DNA from: JACKCD01 sp041390905
GTDB lineage: Bacteria; Chloroflexota; Anaerolineae; Promineifilales; Promineifilaceae
Assembly (NCBI GenBank): GCA_041390905.1
Contig: JAWKPA010000012.1
Coordinates: forward strand, 992,001-1,056,000
Length of the DNA: 64,000 bases
Direction: 5' to 3'
Part shown: in pieces, positions 8,477 through 16,387 of the stretch
How positions within the stretch are numbered: the stretch's first letter is position 1
Layout of the letters: every line of letters begins with the position of its first letter
The notes under the pieces: generated by a model
Told to the model about the DNA's origin: nothing
The model's database searches: none
The model's input: only the letters and a program-made list of their open reading frames with translations
Made by a program: the position numbers and the translations under genes

Positions 8477-9404
8477 ACCACTCCGTTGGGTTGGCAAACT
8501 GGCGGCGCAGGTCGGCCAGGTAGTCGGTTTCAAAGGGGGTGCCGCAGTCGCCTAGCTCCCAAGCGTAGGCGGCGAGGGTTTTGAAGCGCATGAAGTAGGG
8601 GAGGGCGGCGGCAGTGGCTTCGCTGAGGGGACGGATTTGGCGGTAGCCGTGCAGAAAGGCGGCCATGAGCTGGCGGCGCAGCGGCAGGGGGAAGTCCTGC
8701 ATTTCGAGGAAGGGGCGGGCCACGTCGGAGGCAAACCAGTTAACCATCGGTTCGTCGAAGTCTATGATGGTGATTAAACGGCCGTTCCAAACAAAATTCC
8801 CCGCATTACAATCGGCATGGGTAATCCCAAAACCGCCGTCAATAGGGGGCATTTGGTCAAACCAGTGGCGCAGCCGCTCAAACTCCTGCCAGGCAATGGT
8901 GTCATGGGGCGGCAGCCACGCCTGCGTATCCTGAAACTCCTTTTCCCAGGTGTGAAAATAGAGGTCGGGGGCGGGCTGGTAATGGATGGCGACCTGGTGC
9001 AACTGCGCGATGGCCTTGCCCCATGCTTCGTAAATAACGGGGTCGGTGCAGCGGTTGGTTAGCGTTTCACCCACGGCTTCGCTGTAGACGCGACAAATAT
9101 AGCGGTCGCCGCTGCGGTCGCCGCTGCCGCTAAGGGTGTGGTAGTTGATAAAACGGCCGTTTTTCGCCGCCACCGGCGCACAAACCGGTGCCCCCCCTGC
9201 CCACAAAAAGCGCAAATAGTCGGTCGCCCCAATAATCTTCTTCGGTTCCCAAAATTTGGAAATCCGCAAATACCGCCCCCCTTGCCCCGGCTCCTCATAG
9301 CGAAACACCACGTTGATGATGTCGCGCACCAGCTCAATCGAGTCGGGATCCCCACCCCACAGCACCACAATGTCACGGACAAAGTTGTAGTTTGGATCCA
9401 GCAT
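8475..9404 (-). CDS. Aminoglycoside phosphotransferase (APH) family kinase
   Basis: 309 residues with the APH/choline-kinase-like fold. The catalytic loop reads FGITHADCNAGNFVWNG, which fits HxDxxxxN, followed by the metal-binding segment LITIIDFDEPMVNWFASDVA. The N-terminal lobe carries KIIGATDYLRFLWAG. Such enzymes phosphorylate small molecules (antibiotics, choline, homoserine, sugars); this sequence does not reveal the substrate. A second gene of the same family begins at 63858. The ATG at 9404 is preceded closely by a dispersed repeat (9418-9480), so its natural upstream region may have been altered. Confidence 0.85.
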   Translation of the reverse strand: MLDPNYNFVRDIVVLWGGDPDSIELVRDIINVVFRYEEPGQGGRYLRISKFWEPKKIIGATDYLRFLWAGGAPVCAPVAAKNGRFINYHTLSGSGDRSGDRYICRVYSEAVGETLTNRCTDPVIYEAWGKAIAQLHQVAIHYQPAPDLYFHTWEKEFQDTQAWLPPHDTIAWQEFERLRHWFDQMPPIDGGFGITHADCNAGNFVWNGRLITIIDFDEPMVNWFASDVARPFLEMQDFPLPLRRQLMAAFLHGYRQIRPLSEATAAALPYFMRFKTLAAYAWELGDCGTPFETDYLADLRRQFANPTEW

Positions 9405-9417
9405 GACAGTGCGACAG

Positions 9418-9480
9418 GAGATTGGGGATTAGAGATTGACCCTCTCCAATTTCCAATCTCTAATCTCCAATCTCCAAATC
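9418..9480. repeat. GGAGATTGG inverted repeat, copy 1
   Basis: Repeated GGAGATTGG/GGATTAGAGATTG units on the left face complementary CAATCTCTAATCTCCAATCT units on the right. Related copies: 14268-14365, 24078-24141, 24958-25023, 28469-28528, 31498-31558, 42655-42702, 63777-63844, and a short one near 52825-52862. This copy supplies the last codons and stop of the esterase gene. Confidence 0.88.
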
Positions 9481-11094
9481 CCGTGCTTCCATGGCGGCAA
9501 TTTGGCGGTGCAAACGGCCGTTTAACAACCCATACTTCCGCTCCCGCGCCACCGGTTCATACCCCACCTTGTCCACATCCAGCACCATCCAGCCCGGTTC
9601 CGCCGGATCAAACAGCTCCCACTGCGGACGCTTGCCCCCATTCGGGTCGCCCGTCCTGGCAAACTGCGTCCAATACCCCATCATCGTCGCCGACAGTGCC
9701 AAATCGGCTGCATTCAGCGGCAAAACCGGGTTGCTGCTGCCGTGGACAAACGACAGTTCGGCGGCGTGGAACGCCCCGGCCGTTTGTGTGGGGCTGGGCG
9801 GCACGCGGGTAAAGAAGTAGAGGAAGGCGGGCTGGCCTTGCTGGGCAGCACATTCCGCATAAAACCGCGCCCTGGCGCCAAACATCAGGTCGCCCAGAAA
9901 ATCAATCTCGCTTTGCAGGCTGCGCCGTTCCAAACCAGGATAAAGCTGCACCAGTTCCGCCAAATCCGCGCCAAACGCCTCGTGCATAAACGCCGGCATT
10001 TCATTGGCAGGCAGCGGCTGTTGGTAATATTCCGGCAGAGGCGAGGCGATCATTGGATAGAGCAGCGTTGCTTCATCAGCGTTGCTGCCAATGAGCAGCG
10101 GCACATGGGCCTGCTGCCCGTGCTGGAAGGCAACAAAGGGGCTGGTGGGCAGCACATAGCCATCAATAACGGGGTAGAAACTCCCCATCTCTTCATTTTG
10201 GCGCACGGTTTTGTAGAGCGCGTCGGCCGATAGCTGCCGCAGTTGGGCGAGTTGGTTGCGCCCTGTGACCCCGGCTTTGGCGGCAAAGGCAAGGCTGCTT
10301 TGGATGGCGGCGGGGTGGGTGAGAAACGGCCGTTTTAAATGAATCATCTGCCCCGCATTCGCCGCACTTTGGGCAATCGCCTTGTGGAACAGCCCCCGCG
10401 CCAGCGGCGAAGTCAGCATGTGGATCACCGATTCCCCACCCGCCGACTCGCCAAAAATCGTCACATTGTCGGGGTCGCCCCCAAATGCGGCAATATTTTC
10501 CTGCACCCAGCGCAGCGCCGCAATCTGATCCAGCGTCCCATAGTTGCCCGCCACCCCTTGCGCCGACTCCGCCATCAGTTCCGGGTGGGCAAAATACCCC
10601 ATCAGCCCCAGCCGATAGTTGATGGTCACAGCCACCACCCCCTGCTCCGCCAGCCCGTTGCTGTCATAAAAAATTTCCGACCCCGCCCCATCCTGATGAT
10701 CCCCGCCGTGAATCCACACCATCACCGGCAGCCTGGCCTCGCTGTCCAGCGTCGGGGTACGCACATTCAAATAGAGGCAATCCTCTGACGCTTTGGGCTT
10801 GGGAGCCACTTTCAGCAGCAGCTTCACCCCCTCGCGCCGGGCAAACCCCCACCCCTGACCGTTAACGAGTCCATCAATAAACTTCTCAATGCCGGTCGCA
10901 CGCTGGTAAGCCGTCGGGCTAAACTTGGTCGCCAGCCGCACCCCAATCCACGGCTCCACCGGCTGCGGTGGTCGCCAGCGCCCTTCACCCACCGGCGGTG
11001 CCGCAAACGGCACCCCCTTAAAAACAAAAATCCCCTTTTGGTTTACCCCTTGCAGTTGTCCTGCTTTCACGGAAACAATTGCTTCTGCCGCCAT
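9460..11094 (-). CDS. Type-B carboxylesterase (para-nitrobenzyl esterase-like)
   Basis: 544 residues, alpha/beta hydrolase of the cholinesterase/carboxylesterase group. Seen in order: GVPFAAPPVGEGRW near the N terminus, SEDCLYLNVRTP, the oxyanion-hole region PVMVWIHGGDHQDG, the nucleophile elbow TIFGESAGGES with the catalytic serine, IGSNADEATLL with the acidic residue, and GAFHAAELSFVHG with the catalytic histidine. It hydrolyses carboxylic esters. No signal peptide is evident, so it is probably cytoplasmic. The last residues (ARDLEIGD) are encoded by the dispersed GGAGATTGG repeat, so the original C terminus has probably been replaced. Confidence 0.92.
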   Translation of the reverse strand: MAAEAIVSVKAGQLQGVNQKGIFVFKGVPFAAPPVGEGRWRPPQPVEPWIGVRLATKFSPTAYQRATGIEKFIDGLVNGQGWGFARREGVKLLLKVAPKPKASEDCLYLNVRTPTLDSEARLPVMVWIHGGDHQDGAGSEIFYDSNGLAEQGVVAVTINYRLGLMGYFAHPELMAESAQGVAGNYGTLDQIAALRWVQENIAAFGGDPDNVTIFGESAGGESVIHMLTSPLARGLFHKAIAQSAANAGQMIHLKRPFLTHPAAIQSSLAFAAKAGVTGRNQLAQLRQLSADALYKTVRQNEEMGSFYPVIDGYVLPTSPFVAFQHGQQAHVPLLIGSNADEATLLYPMIASPLPEYYQQPLPANEMPAFMHEAFGADLAELVQLYPGLERRSLQSEIDFLGDLMFGARARFYAECAAQQGQPAFLYFFTRVPPSPTQTAGAFHAAELSFVHGSSNPVLPLNAADLALSATMMGYWTQFARTGDPNGGKRPQWELFDPAEPGWMVLDVDKVGYEPVARERKYGLLNGRLHRQIAAMEARDLEIGD

Positions 11095-11113
11095 CTTTCA
11101 CTTTCCTCCATAA

Positions 11114-11180
11114 ATGGGACGCAGATTATCCTGATTTTCCTGATTCTTTATCAGGTTCATCAGGTAAATCTGCGTCCTAT
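11114..11180. repeat. GGACGCAGATTT inverted repeat, copy 1
   Basis: GGGACGCAGATTATCCTGAT on one side and AGGTAAATCTGCGTCC on the other, with CCTGATTTTCCTGATT-like direct units between. Similar copies lie at 26330-26402 and 29521-29590, with a half copy at 30970-31003. Confidence 0.85.
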
Positions 11181-11182
11181 TG

Positions 11183-12226
11183 TTACCCTGATTTCACCTG
11201 ATGCAAATCATACGGGCTAACCACCCCCTGTTTGGTAATAATTCCCGCCACCAAATGGGGCGGCGTAATGTCAAAGGCCGGGTAATAGGCATCAATGGCC
11301 GGGTTGGTGGTGGGAATCCCGGCAAACTGCTTGATTTCGTTGGGGTCGCGCTCCTCAATATCAATCGAGGCGCGATCCGGCCGGTTGGGGTCGAACCCCC
11401 AGGCGAAGGCAAAGTAAGGGATGCGGTGGTAGCTGGCGGCAATGGCGTGCTGGAAGGTGCCAACTTTGTTGACAACGTGGCCGTCGAGGGTAATCAAATC
11501 GGCAGCGGTGAAATATTTCTGGATCTTGCCCTGTGCCATCAGCGCCGCCCCCATGTTGTCGCCAATGAGGGTGACGGGAATGCCGAGTTCGTGAATGCTG
11601 GGGGCGGTGAGTTTGGCTCCCTGCAAATAGGGGCGGGTTTCGGGGACGTAGACGTGGATGCGTTTGCCTTCCTGGTGTGCCAGGGCCAGCGTGAGAATGA
11701 AGGCGGCTTCGGCAAAGCACATGGTTAAAATGCCGTCACCGTCGCTGATGAGTTTGGTGGCGTGGCGGGCGCGGGTGAGGTAGTCGCCGTAGATTTGGAC
11801 GCGGGTGTTGTGGAGCCAGTGGAGAACGGCCGTTTCCACCCCCACCCCACTCCCCTCCTCAGCCAACGCCAGCCGCACCGCCCCCATTGCCAATTCCAGC
11901 CGCCGCGCCAACGCCGTGTTCGTGGGGCGCGGCGCCACCAGCCGCTGCTGCGCCTGCACCATGTGCGCCCACGCCGCCGCCGGTGCCAGCTGCGTCACCT
12001 GCCGCCCCGCCAGCGCCAGCCCACACGCCGCCGCCTGCCACGGCCCCGACCCCTGCGTCACCATCTGCTCAATCGCCCGCGCCACGCTTTCCACATCCTC
12101 GCAGCGGACAAATTCCTGTGCCAGCGGATACCGCCGCCGGTCGCCAATCACCACCACCCCGTCTTCATAGCGGGCAATATTGTCGGGGTTGAGAACAAAG
12201 GGGAGCAAGTGGGCAATTTCGTTCAT
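11183..12226 (-). CDS. MtnA-like isomerase (eIF2B/methylthioribose-1-phosphate isomerase family)
   Basis: 347 residues. The C-terminal Rossmann-like half matches the MtnA/eIF2B-alpha family: HVYVPETRPYLQGAKLTA, IPVTLIGDNMGAALMAQGKI, DGHVVNKVGTFQHAIAA, YYPAFDITPPHLVAGIITKQ. MtnA converts 5-methylthioribose 1-phosphate to the ribulose form in methionine salvage. The catalytic cysteine (TMCFAEA) and aspartate (FTAADLIT) positions are kept, but the usual CNTG/CNAG loop reads CFAE and the GADRI stretch reads AADLI. The protein may therefore use another sugar phosphate, for example ribose 1,5-bisphosphate. Its start overlaps the GNAT gene stop by 4 nt (ATGA), implying translational coupling. Confidence 0.78.
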   Translation of the reverse strand: MNEIAHLLPFVLNPDNIARYEDGVVVIGDRRRYPLAQEFVRCEDVESVARAIEQMVTQGSGPWQAAACGLALAGRQVTQLAPAAAWAHMVQAQQRLVAPRPTNTALARRLELAMGAVRLALAEEGSGVGVETAVLHWLHNTRVQIYGDYLTRARHATKLISDGDGILTMCFAEAAFILTLALAHQEGKRIHVYVPETRPYLQGAKLTAPSIHELGIPVTLIGDNMGAALMAQGKIQKYFTAADLITLDGHVVNKVGTFQHAIAASYHRIPYFAFAWGFDPNRPDRASIDIEERDPNEIKQFAGIPTTNPAIDAYYPAFDITPPHLVAGIITKQGVVSPYDLHQVKSG

Positions 12227-12636
12227 GTCAACGGCTGCCTTGCTGGCAAAATCCAGGCCGAGGGATGCGCCGTAAAGCCAACTTTGGGGTAGTAATTGAC
12301 GGCTTGCGGAGCTGCCAGCAAAATCACTTTGGCCTTATCGCCAAGCTGGTTTTGCGTCAGGCAAATCAACGCCTTGCCAATCCCCTGATGCTGATAGGCT
12401 ACGTCCACTGCCAGGTCAGACAAATAGCAGCAATATTCAAAATCCGTCACCGATCTGGCAATGCCAACCAGCTTATCGCCATCCCAGGCGGTGCAAAGCA
12501 GGTTGGCGTGCTTGAGCATGGCCGCCACGCACGTGGGGTCATCGGCCGGGCGGCGTTCGGCCAGCGTGGATCGGCGCAGCAGGTCAACGAACTCGCTGTC
12601 GCTAATCTTGCGGTCGCTTTCATATTGAATGGTCAT
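12223..12636 (-). CDS. GNAT family N-acetyltransferase
   Basis: 137 residues from the ATG at 12636, chosen because AGGTGAAGAG lies just upstream; the frame extends 12 codons further. The acetyl-CoA binding core is visible as SDLAVDVAYQHQGIGKALIC (the Q-x-x-G-x-G/A loop) followed by the beta-alpha segment KVILLAAPQAVNYYPKVGF. GNAT enzymes transfer acetyl from acetyl-CoA to amines; the substrate is unknown. The overlap with the MtnA-like gene suggests one transcript. Confidence 0.85.
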   Translation of the reverse strand: MTIQYESDRKISDSEFVDLLRRSTLAERRPADDPTCVAAMLKHANLLCTAWDGDKLVGIARSVTDFEYCCYLSDLAVDVAYQHQGIGKALICLTQNQLGDKAKVILLAAPQAVNYYPKVGFTAHPSAWILPARQPLT

Positions 12637-12794
12637 GGCTGTTCTCTTCACCTTTTCGTTCAAAGTGAGCAAAAGGATTGGTGGATAATTTGGCGGCTAT
12701 GGTAACAAGCATTGCATCGAATGCCAACGTTATTGGGGAACCTTGCTGCCAACGAAAGCAATGAGAAATAAGCCATTTGTGCTAAAATACCCAC

Positions 12795-12872
12795 ATGGCA
12801 ATCAAACTGTTATCGGATCAACTGGCGTCGCAGATTGCGGCGGGTGAGGTGGTAGAACGGCCGTTTTTTTGA
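12795..12872 (+). pseudogene. Truncated duplicate of the mutL 5' end
   Basis: The first 73 bp (12795-12867) equal 13608-13680, the start of mutL, with one C/T difference. Identity begins exactly at the ATG and ends inside the T-run of an AACGGCCGTT palindrome. The frame then reads MAIKLLSDQLASQIAAGEVV, ERPFF and a TGA at 12870. This is either the original mutL start left behind when the TA module inserted, or a regenerated end carried by that module. It makes at most a 25-residue peptide. Confidence 0.9.
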
Positions 12873-12918
12873 CGACACTGGCAAAACCCTTTTCCGAACC
12901 TCAACCAAGGATAGACCA

Positions 12919-13140
12919 ATGACTTTGTATCAATATAAAAATGTTTTACAGATGACAAAGCAGCTCAATTTAGCGGAACAATTACAGTTGCTTGAAACCC
13001 TGTCGCAAATAGTACGGCGTCAAATAGAAGTAAACGGAGAGATGCCAAGCATTTTAGAGCTAGATGGTTTGGGCGCAGACATTTGGCAAAATCTTGACAT
13101 ACAAAACTACCTCGATCAGGAACGAGATTCATGGGATTAA
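12919..13140 (+). CDS. Antitoxin of a VapBC-like pair
   Basis: 73 residues: an N-terminal half rich in Leu and Gln (MTKQLNLAEQLQLLETLS), which would form a helical dimerisation or DNA-binding segment, and an acidic tail ending IQNYLDQERDSWD. A short tail with a D/E-rich WD end is typical of antitoxins that precede PIN toxins. It overlaps the toxin gene by 10 nt. The protein should neutralise the toxin and repress the operon. The pair sits between two copies of the mutL start, so it is probably an insertion. Family assignment rests mostly on context. Confidence 0.75.
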   Translation: MTLYQYKNVLQMTKQLNLAEQLQLLETLSQIVRRQIEVNGEMPSILELDGLGADIWQNLDIQNYLDQERDSWD

Positions 13141-13574
13141 ATGAAACATTGGTCGAGGGGTCTCTCATTGCTCTTGATACCACCCCGCTCATCTATTTCA
13201 TTGAGCAAAACCCCAACTATTACCCCCTGCTTAGAGCTTTTTTTGTTGCCCTAGATAAAAGACAATACGAAGCGGTTACGTCAACATTGACCCTAACAGA
13301 AACATTGGTTTACCCCATACGTTTAGGACGTACTGATTTAGTACAGGCATACAAACGCATTTTGCTGCACACACCGTACCTGACAATTTATGGAACAGAT
13401 AGCCAAGTTGCGGAAACGGCCGCTGGAATCCGGGCAGAATATAATTTCCGCACGCCTGATGCTATTCAGTTAGCAACCGCTTACGTAGCAGGAGCCGCTT
13501 ATTTTCTGACAAATGACCGTGCCTTGCGCCGATTTGATAAATTAAAGGTGGTTTGCATTGGCGATTTGGCTTAA
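13131..13574 (+). CDS. PIN-domain toxin (VapC-like ribonuclease)
   Basis: 147 residues. The PIN acidic residues are in place: ALDTTPLIYFIEQ (first Asp), STLTLTETLV (Glu), FRTPDAIQLATAYVAGA (Asp) and FLTNDRALRRF (last Asp). These bind Mg for RNA cleavage. VapC toxins stop growth by cutting tRNA or rRNA when the antitoxin is lost. The start overlaps the antitoxin gene. The stop is only 33 bp before the intact mutL start, with AAGGAAG between, so read-through into mutL is likely. All key residues are present, so it should be active. Confidence 0.88.
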   Translation: MGLNETLVEGSLIALDTTPLIYFIEQNPNYYPLLRAFFVALDKRQYEAVTSTLTLTETLVYPIRLGRTDLVQAYKRILLHTPYLTIYGTDSQVAETAAGIRAEYNFRTPDAIQLATAYVAGAAYFLTNDRALRRFDKLKVVCIGDLA

Positions 13575-13607
13575 ACAGGATGATTTTGGGTAAGGAAGAA
13601 CCATTGC

Positions 13608-15464
13608 ATGGCAATTAAACTGTTATCGGATCAACTGGCGTCGCAGATTGCGGCGGGTGAGGTGGTAGAACGGCCGTTTTCCGTCGTCAAGGAGCTGCTG
13701 GAAAATAGCCTCGATGCCGGAGCCACCACCATTAACGTGGATATCCGCGATGGTGGCCGCACCCTCATTCAGGTCGCCGACAACGGTGATGGCATTGGCG
13801 AGGGCGAGATTGAGACCGCCTTTTTGCGCCACGCCACCTCCAAACTCAGCAGCAGCCGCGATTTGGAAGCCATTGTCACCCTCGGCTTTCGCGGCGAAGC
13901 CCTGGCCGCCATTGCCGCCGTCAGTCAGGTGATGATTGTCAGCCGGGCGGCGGGGGAAAAAGCTGGCACGCGGCTGACGCTGGCCGGGGGCAAAAAGACG
14001 AGCCGCGACACCGTGGGGGCGCCGCAGGGAACCGTGATCGCCGTGGAAAACCTGTTTTACAACGTCCCCGCCCGCCTCAAATTTCTGAAAAGCGACAACA
14101 GTGAAAAGCGGCTGATTGATGAATTTGTCACCCGCTACGCCCTGGCTTATCCTGCCGTGCGCTTTCGCCTGACCCACAACGGCCGGATTACCTTTCAAAC
14201 CAGCGGCAACGGCAGCGTCCGCGATGTGCTGCTGGCGATTTATGGGCCGGAGGTGGCGCGGCAGCTTTTGGAGATTGGCGATTTGGGATTGGAGATTGAA
14301 GAAGAGAGTGCGGTTACGGTTCCAAAATCTGCAATTAACCAATCCCCAATCTCCGTTTCTGGCTTTGTTGGCCCGCCCAGCCTCCACTGGTCAAATCGCA
14401 ATCACATTACGCTGTTTGTAAACGGCCGTTGGATCCGCGACAACAGCCTCACCTACGCCATCATTCAGGCATACCATACCCTGCTGCCCACTGGTCGCTA
14501 CCCGCTGGGCATCATTTTTATTACCGTGCCGCCGGAGCAAGTGGATGTCAACGTCCACCCCGCCAAAACCGAGGTGCGTTTTCGCCACGACCAAACCCCG
14601 TTTGGGGCGGTGCAGCGTGCCGTGCGCCGGGTGCTGATTGCCGACAGCCCGGTTCGCAGCGTCAGCGGCGGCTGGGGGATGAACCAGTTCCAGCCGCAAA
14701 CCGGCAGTTGGACGGGATCGCTAGGGCAGGGTTCGTTTACGCGGCGAGAGGAGGCGGCGGAGCAGGGGGAGATGGATTTGGAATGGGGGGCGTTTGAGGA
14801 TGAGGCTGTGGAGCATGGGGAGGTGGGGCGTGGAGAGCGTGAGGAGGTGGCACAACGGCCGTTTCCCACCATGCAAGGGGGGGACAAGCTGCCGATTATG
14901 CGTGTGGTGGGGCAAGTCGGCGCGTCCTACATCATTACCGAGGGGCCGGAGGGGATGTTTCTCATTGACCAGCATGCGGCGCATGAGCGGATTTTGTATG
15001 AGCAGTTTTTGGCTGAGTGGCAGAAGAAGCGGGTGGTGTCACAGCAGTTGCTGGCGGGAACGGCCGTTCATCTTTCCCCCGGCCAAACCAGCCTGCTAGA
15101 GGAATACATTCCCGCCCTTGCCAACATTGGTTTTCACGTCGAGCCGTTTGGCCCTCAGGCGTTTATGGTGCGTGGGGTGCCGGGTATTTTGGCGAAACAG
15201 GATCCGGCGCGAGTATTAACGGCCGTTGTCGAAGACCTCGAACAAGGCGACACTCCCCTACAAGACGAAATCGAAGCCCGCCTCGTTATGCGCGTCTGCA
15301 AAACCGCCGCCGTCAAAGCCGGCCAAACCCTGTCCAACGCCGAAATGGAAGCCCTCATCCAGCAGCTTGAAGCGTGCCACAATCCCCACACCTGTCCCCA
15401 CGGCCGGCCCACCCTCATCCACCTCTCCGTCGCCCAACTCGCCCGCGAATTCGGCCGCACCTAA
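13608..15464 (+). CDS. mutL: DNA mismatch repair protein MutL (endonuclease type)
   Basis: 618 residues. The N-terminal GHKL ATPase has IAAGEVVERPF near residue 20, NSLDAGATTINVDIRDGG, DNGDGI, the ATP-lid motif TLGFRGEALAAIAAVS and DVNVHPAKTEVRF. The C-terminal dimerisation domain carries the DQHAAHERILYEQF metal site (DQHAx2Ex4E) and CHNPHTCPHGRPT, so this MutL nicks DNA itself, as in MutH-lacking bacteria. About residues 220-250 the ATPase/transducer joint contains an extra segment encoded by a dispersed GGAGATTGG repeat. A palindrome encodes ERPF, where the family usually has ERPA. The promoter region has been displaced by the TA insertion. Confidence 0.96.
   Translation: MAIKLLSDQLASQIAAGEVVERPFSVVKELLENSLDAGATTINVDIRDGGRTLIQVADNGDGIGEGEIETAFLRHATSKLSSSRDLEAIVTLGFRGEALAAIAAVSQVMIVSRAAGEKAGTRLTLAGGKKTSRDTVGAPQGTVIAVENLFYNVPARLKFLKSDNSEKRLIDEFVTRYALAYPAVRFRLTHNGRITFQTSGNGSVRDVLLAIYGPEVARQLLEIGDLGLEIEEESAVTVPKSAINQSPISVSGFVGPPSLHWSNRNHITLFVNGRWIRDNSLTYAIIQAYHTLLPTGRYPLGIIFITVPPEQVDVNVHPAKTEVRFRHDQTPFGAVQRAVRRVLIADSPVRSVSGGWGMNQFQPQTGSWTGSLGQGSFTRREEAAEQGEMDLEWGAFEDEAVEHGEVGRGEREEVAQRPFPTMQGGDKLPIMRVVGQVGASYIITEGPEGMFLIDQHAAHERILYEQFLAEWQKKRVVSQQLLAGTAVHLSPGQTSLLEEYIPALANIGFHVEPFGPQAFMVRGVPGILAKQDPARVLTAVVEDLEQGDTPLQDEIEARLVMRVCKTAAVKAGQTLSNAEMEALIQQLEACHNPHTCPHGRPTLIHLSVAQLAREFGRT
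14268..14365. repeat. GGAGATTGG inverted repeat inserted in frame in mutL
   Basis: GGAGATTGG and GGGATTGGAGATTG on the left pair with CAATTAACCAATCCCCAATCTCC on the right. The unit matches the intergenic copies in sequence and polarity. Read in frame it gives EIGDLGLEIEEES...INQSPIS without a stop. Confidence 0.75.
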
Positions 15465-15476
15465 TCCGTCATTCTT

Positions 15477-15504
15477 GTAGGACAAGTTTGCAAACTTGTC
15501 CTAC
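15477..15504. terminator. 28-bp perfect palindrome between convergent genes
   Basis: GTAGGACAAGTTTG followed directly by its complement, between the mutL stop and the stop of the minus-strand gene at 15524. It could end both transcripts. A half copy, TAGGACAAGTTTG, is at about 52772. Confidence 0.6.
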
Positions 15505-15523
15505 GCCATTCTGACAGCAACCC

Positions 15524-16387
15524 TCACGGTGCAGGGGTTGTCACCACCAAATTTTGAAATGTCAGCAGCCAGCCTCCGGCCGACCCGTCGGCACATGGTT
15601 TAGCTTGCAGGTCGGGGATTTCGGGGCCGCCGTCTACAAGCTGGACGGTGTAGACAACGCCGGGCTGCATAGTGAAATCGCCATAGCCGGGGCGAGCTTC
15701 TGGTTTGAAGCCGGTGTAGAAGCGATCACGGCCGTTTTCCCAGCGCACCGCCACCTCTACCCCTGGCAAATCTTCCAGCAGGGCATCGAGGGTGATGACC
15801 GCCAGCAGGGGAGCCGTATCGCCACAAAGCGGCTCCTGGGTGAGTAACCGGTAGCGGAATTCGCTGGGGGCGGGGGTGGGGGTTAACGGCCGTTCCTCCA
15901 CCTCCGTCACCAATTCAGCCACCGCTGTGGGCAAAGGCGTGGGGGAAGGCAGCGGCGTTGCGCCAGCCGGGAGGGGTGTAGGGAGGGGGGCGTTGGGCGT
16001 GGTTGCATTCGCTTGGGGGGCAAACAGATCAACCGTTGGCCCTTCCACCCCCAGCAGCCGCGCCAACTGCGCCAGTGCCGCCACCGTTTCTGTGTCACGC
16101 TGTTCCCGCAAAGCCGCATCCAGCAAATTGGCGACCGTTTGCGCCAGGTCAGGGTCGGCCAATGCCGCCAGCCGCTGCTGCGCTTGCGCCTCGTTGCCCG
16201 TTGCCGCCAAACTTTGGCTCACCAGATAGAGGTACTCAACCTTGTTGGCATCGCTCAGTCTGGCGGGGCTGGCATCTACAAAGACAACGGGGTCAACCAG
16301 CCAGGCATAATACAGCCCGCCGATGACCCCCAGCAGCAGCCCCAGCAGCAGCAGGCTGGCGTTGCCCAAGCCGCGCCGCTCGTTCAT
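15524..16387 (-). CDS. Membrane-anchored protein of unknown function, paralogue of its neighbour
   Basis: 287 residues. One N-terminal membrane helix (LLLLGLLLGVIGGLYYAWLV) is followed by a helical stretch rich in Ala/Leu/Gln (about 40-120) resembling tetratricopeptide-like packing, a Pro/Thr linker with PLPTPLPAGATPLPSPTPLP, and a C-terminal beta-rich domain (about 185-280) with GVEVAVRWENGRDRFYTGF. No catalytic motif is seen. The N-terminal 70 residues align with those of the gene just upstream (16384-16758): both have GLYY/GLYV, then W, P, and a YL(Y/L)(L/M)V motif. The start overlaps that gene's stop by 4 nt. I do not recognise a named family. Confidence 0.7.
   Translation of the reverse strand: MNERRGLGNASLLLLGLLLGVIGGLYYAWLVDPVVFVDASPARLSDANKVEYLYLVSQSLAATGNEAQAQQRLAALADPDLAQTVANLLDAALREQRDTETVAALAQLARLLGVEGPTVDLFAPQANATTPNAPLPTPLPAGATPLPSPTPLPTAVAELVTEVEERPLTPTPAPSEFRYRLLTQEPLCGDTAPLLAVITLDALLEDLPGVEVAVRWENGRDRFYTGFKPEARPGYGDFTMQPGVVYTVQLVDGGPEIPDLQAKPCADGSAGGWLLTFQNLVVTTPAP

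Noticed and set aside
9418..9480. Tandem GGAGATTGG-like units as a CRISPR array
   Set aside because: Units are 9-12 bp, inverted around a loop, without spacers or cas genes.
12795..12872. UGA at the end of the mutL stub as a selenocysteine codon
   Set aside because: The sequence after UGA has no relation to MutL, and the frame is a duplication break, so read-through gives nothing meaningful despite the tRNA-Sec gene nearby.
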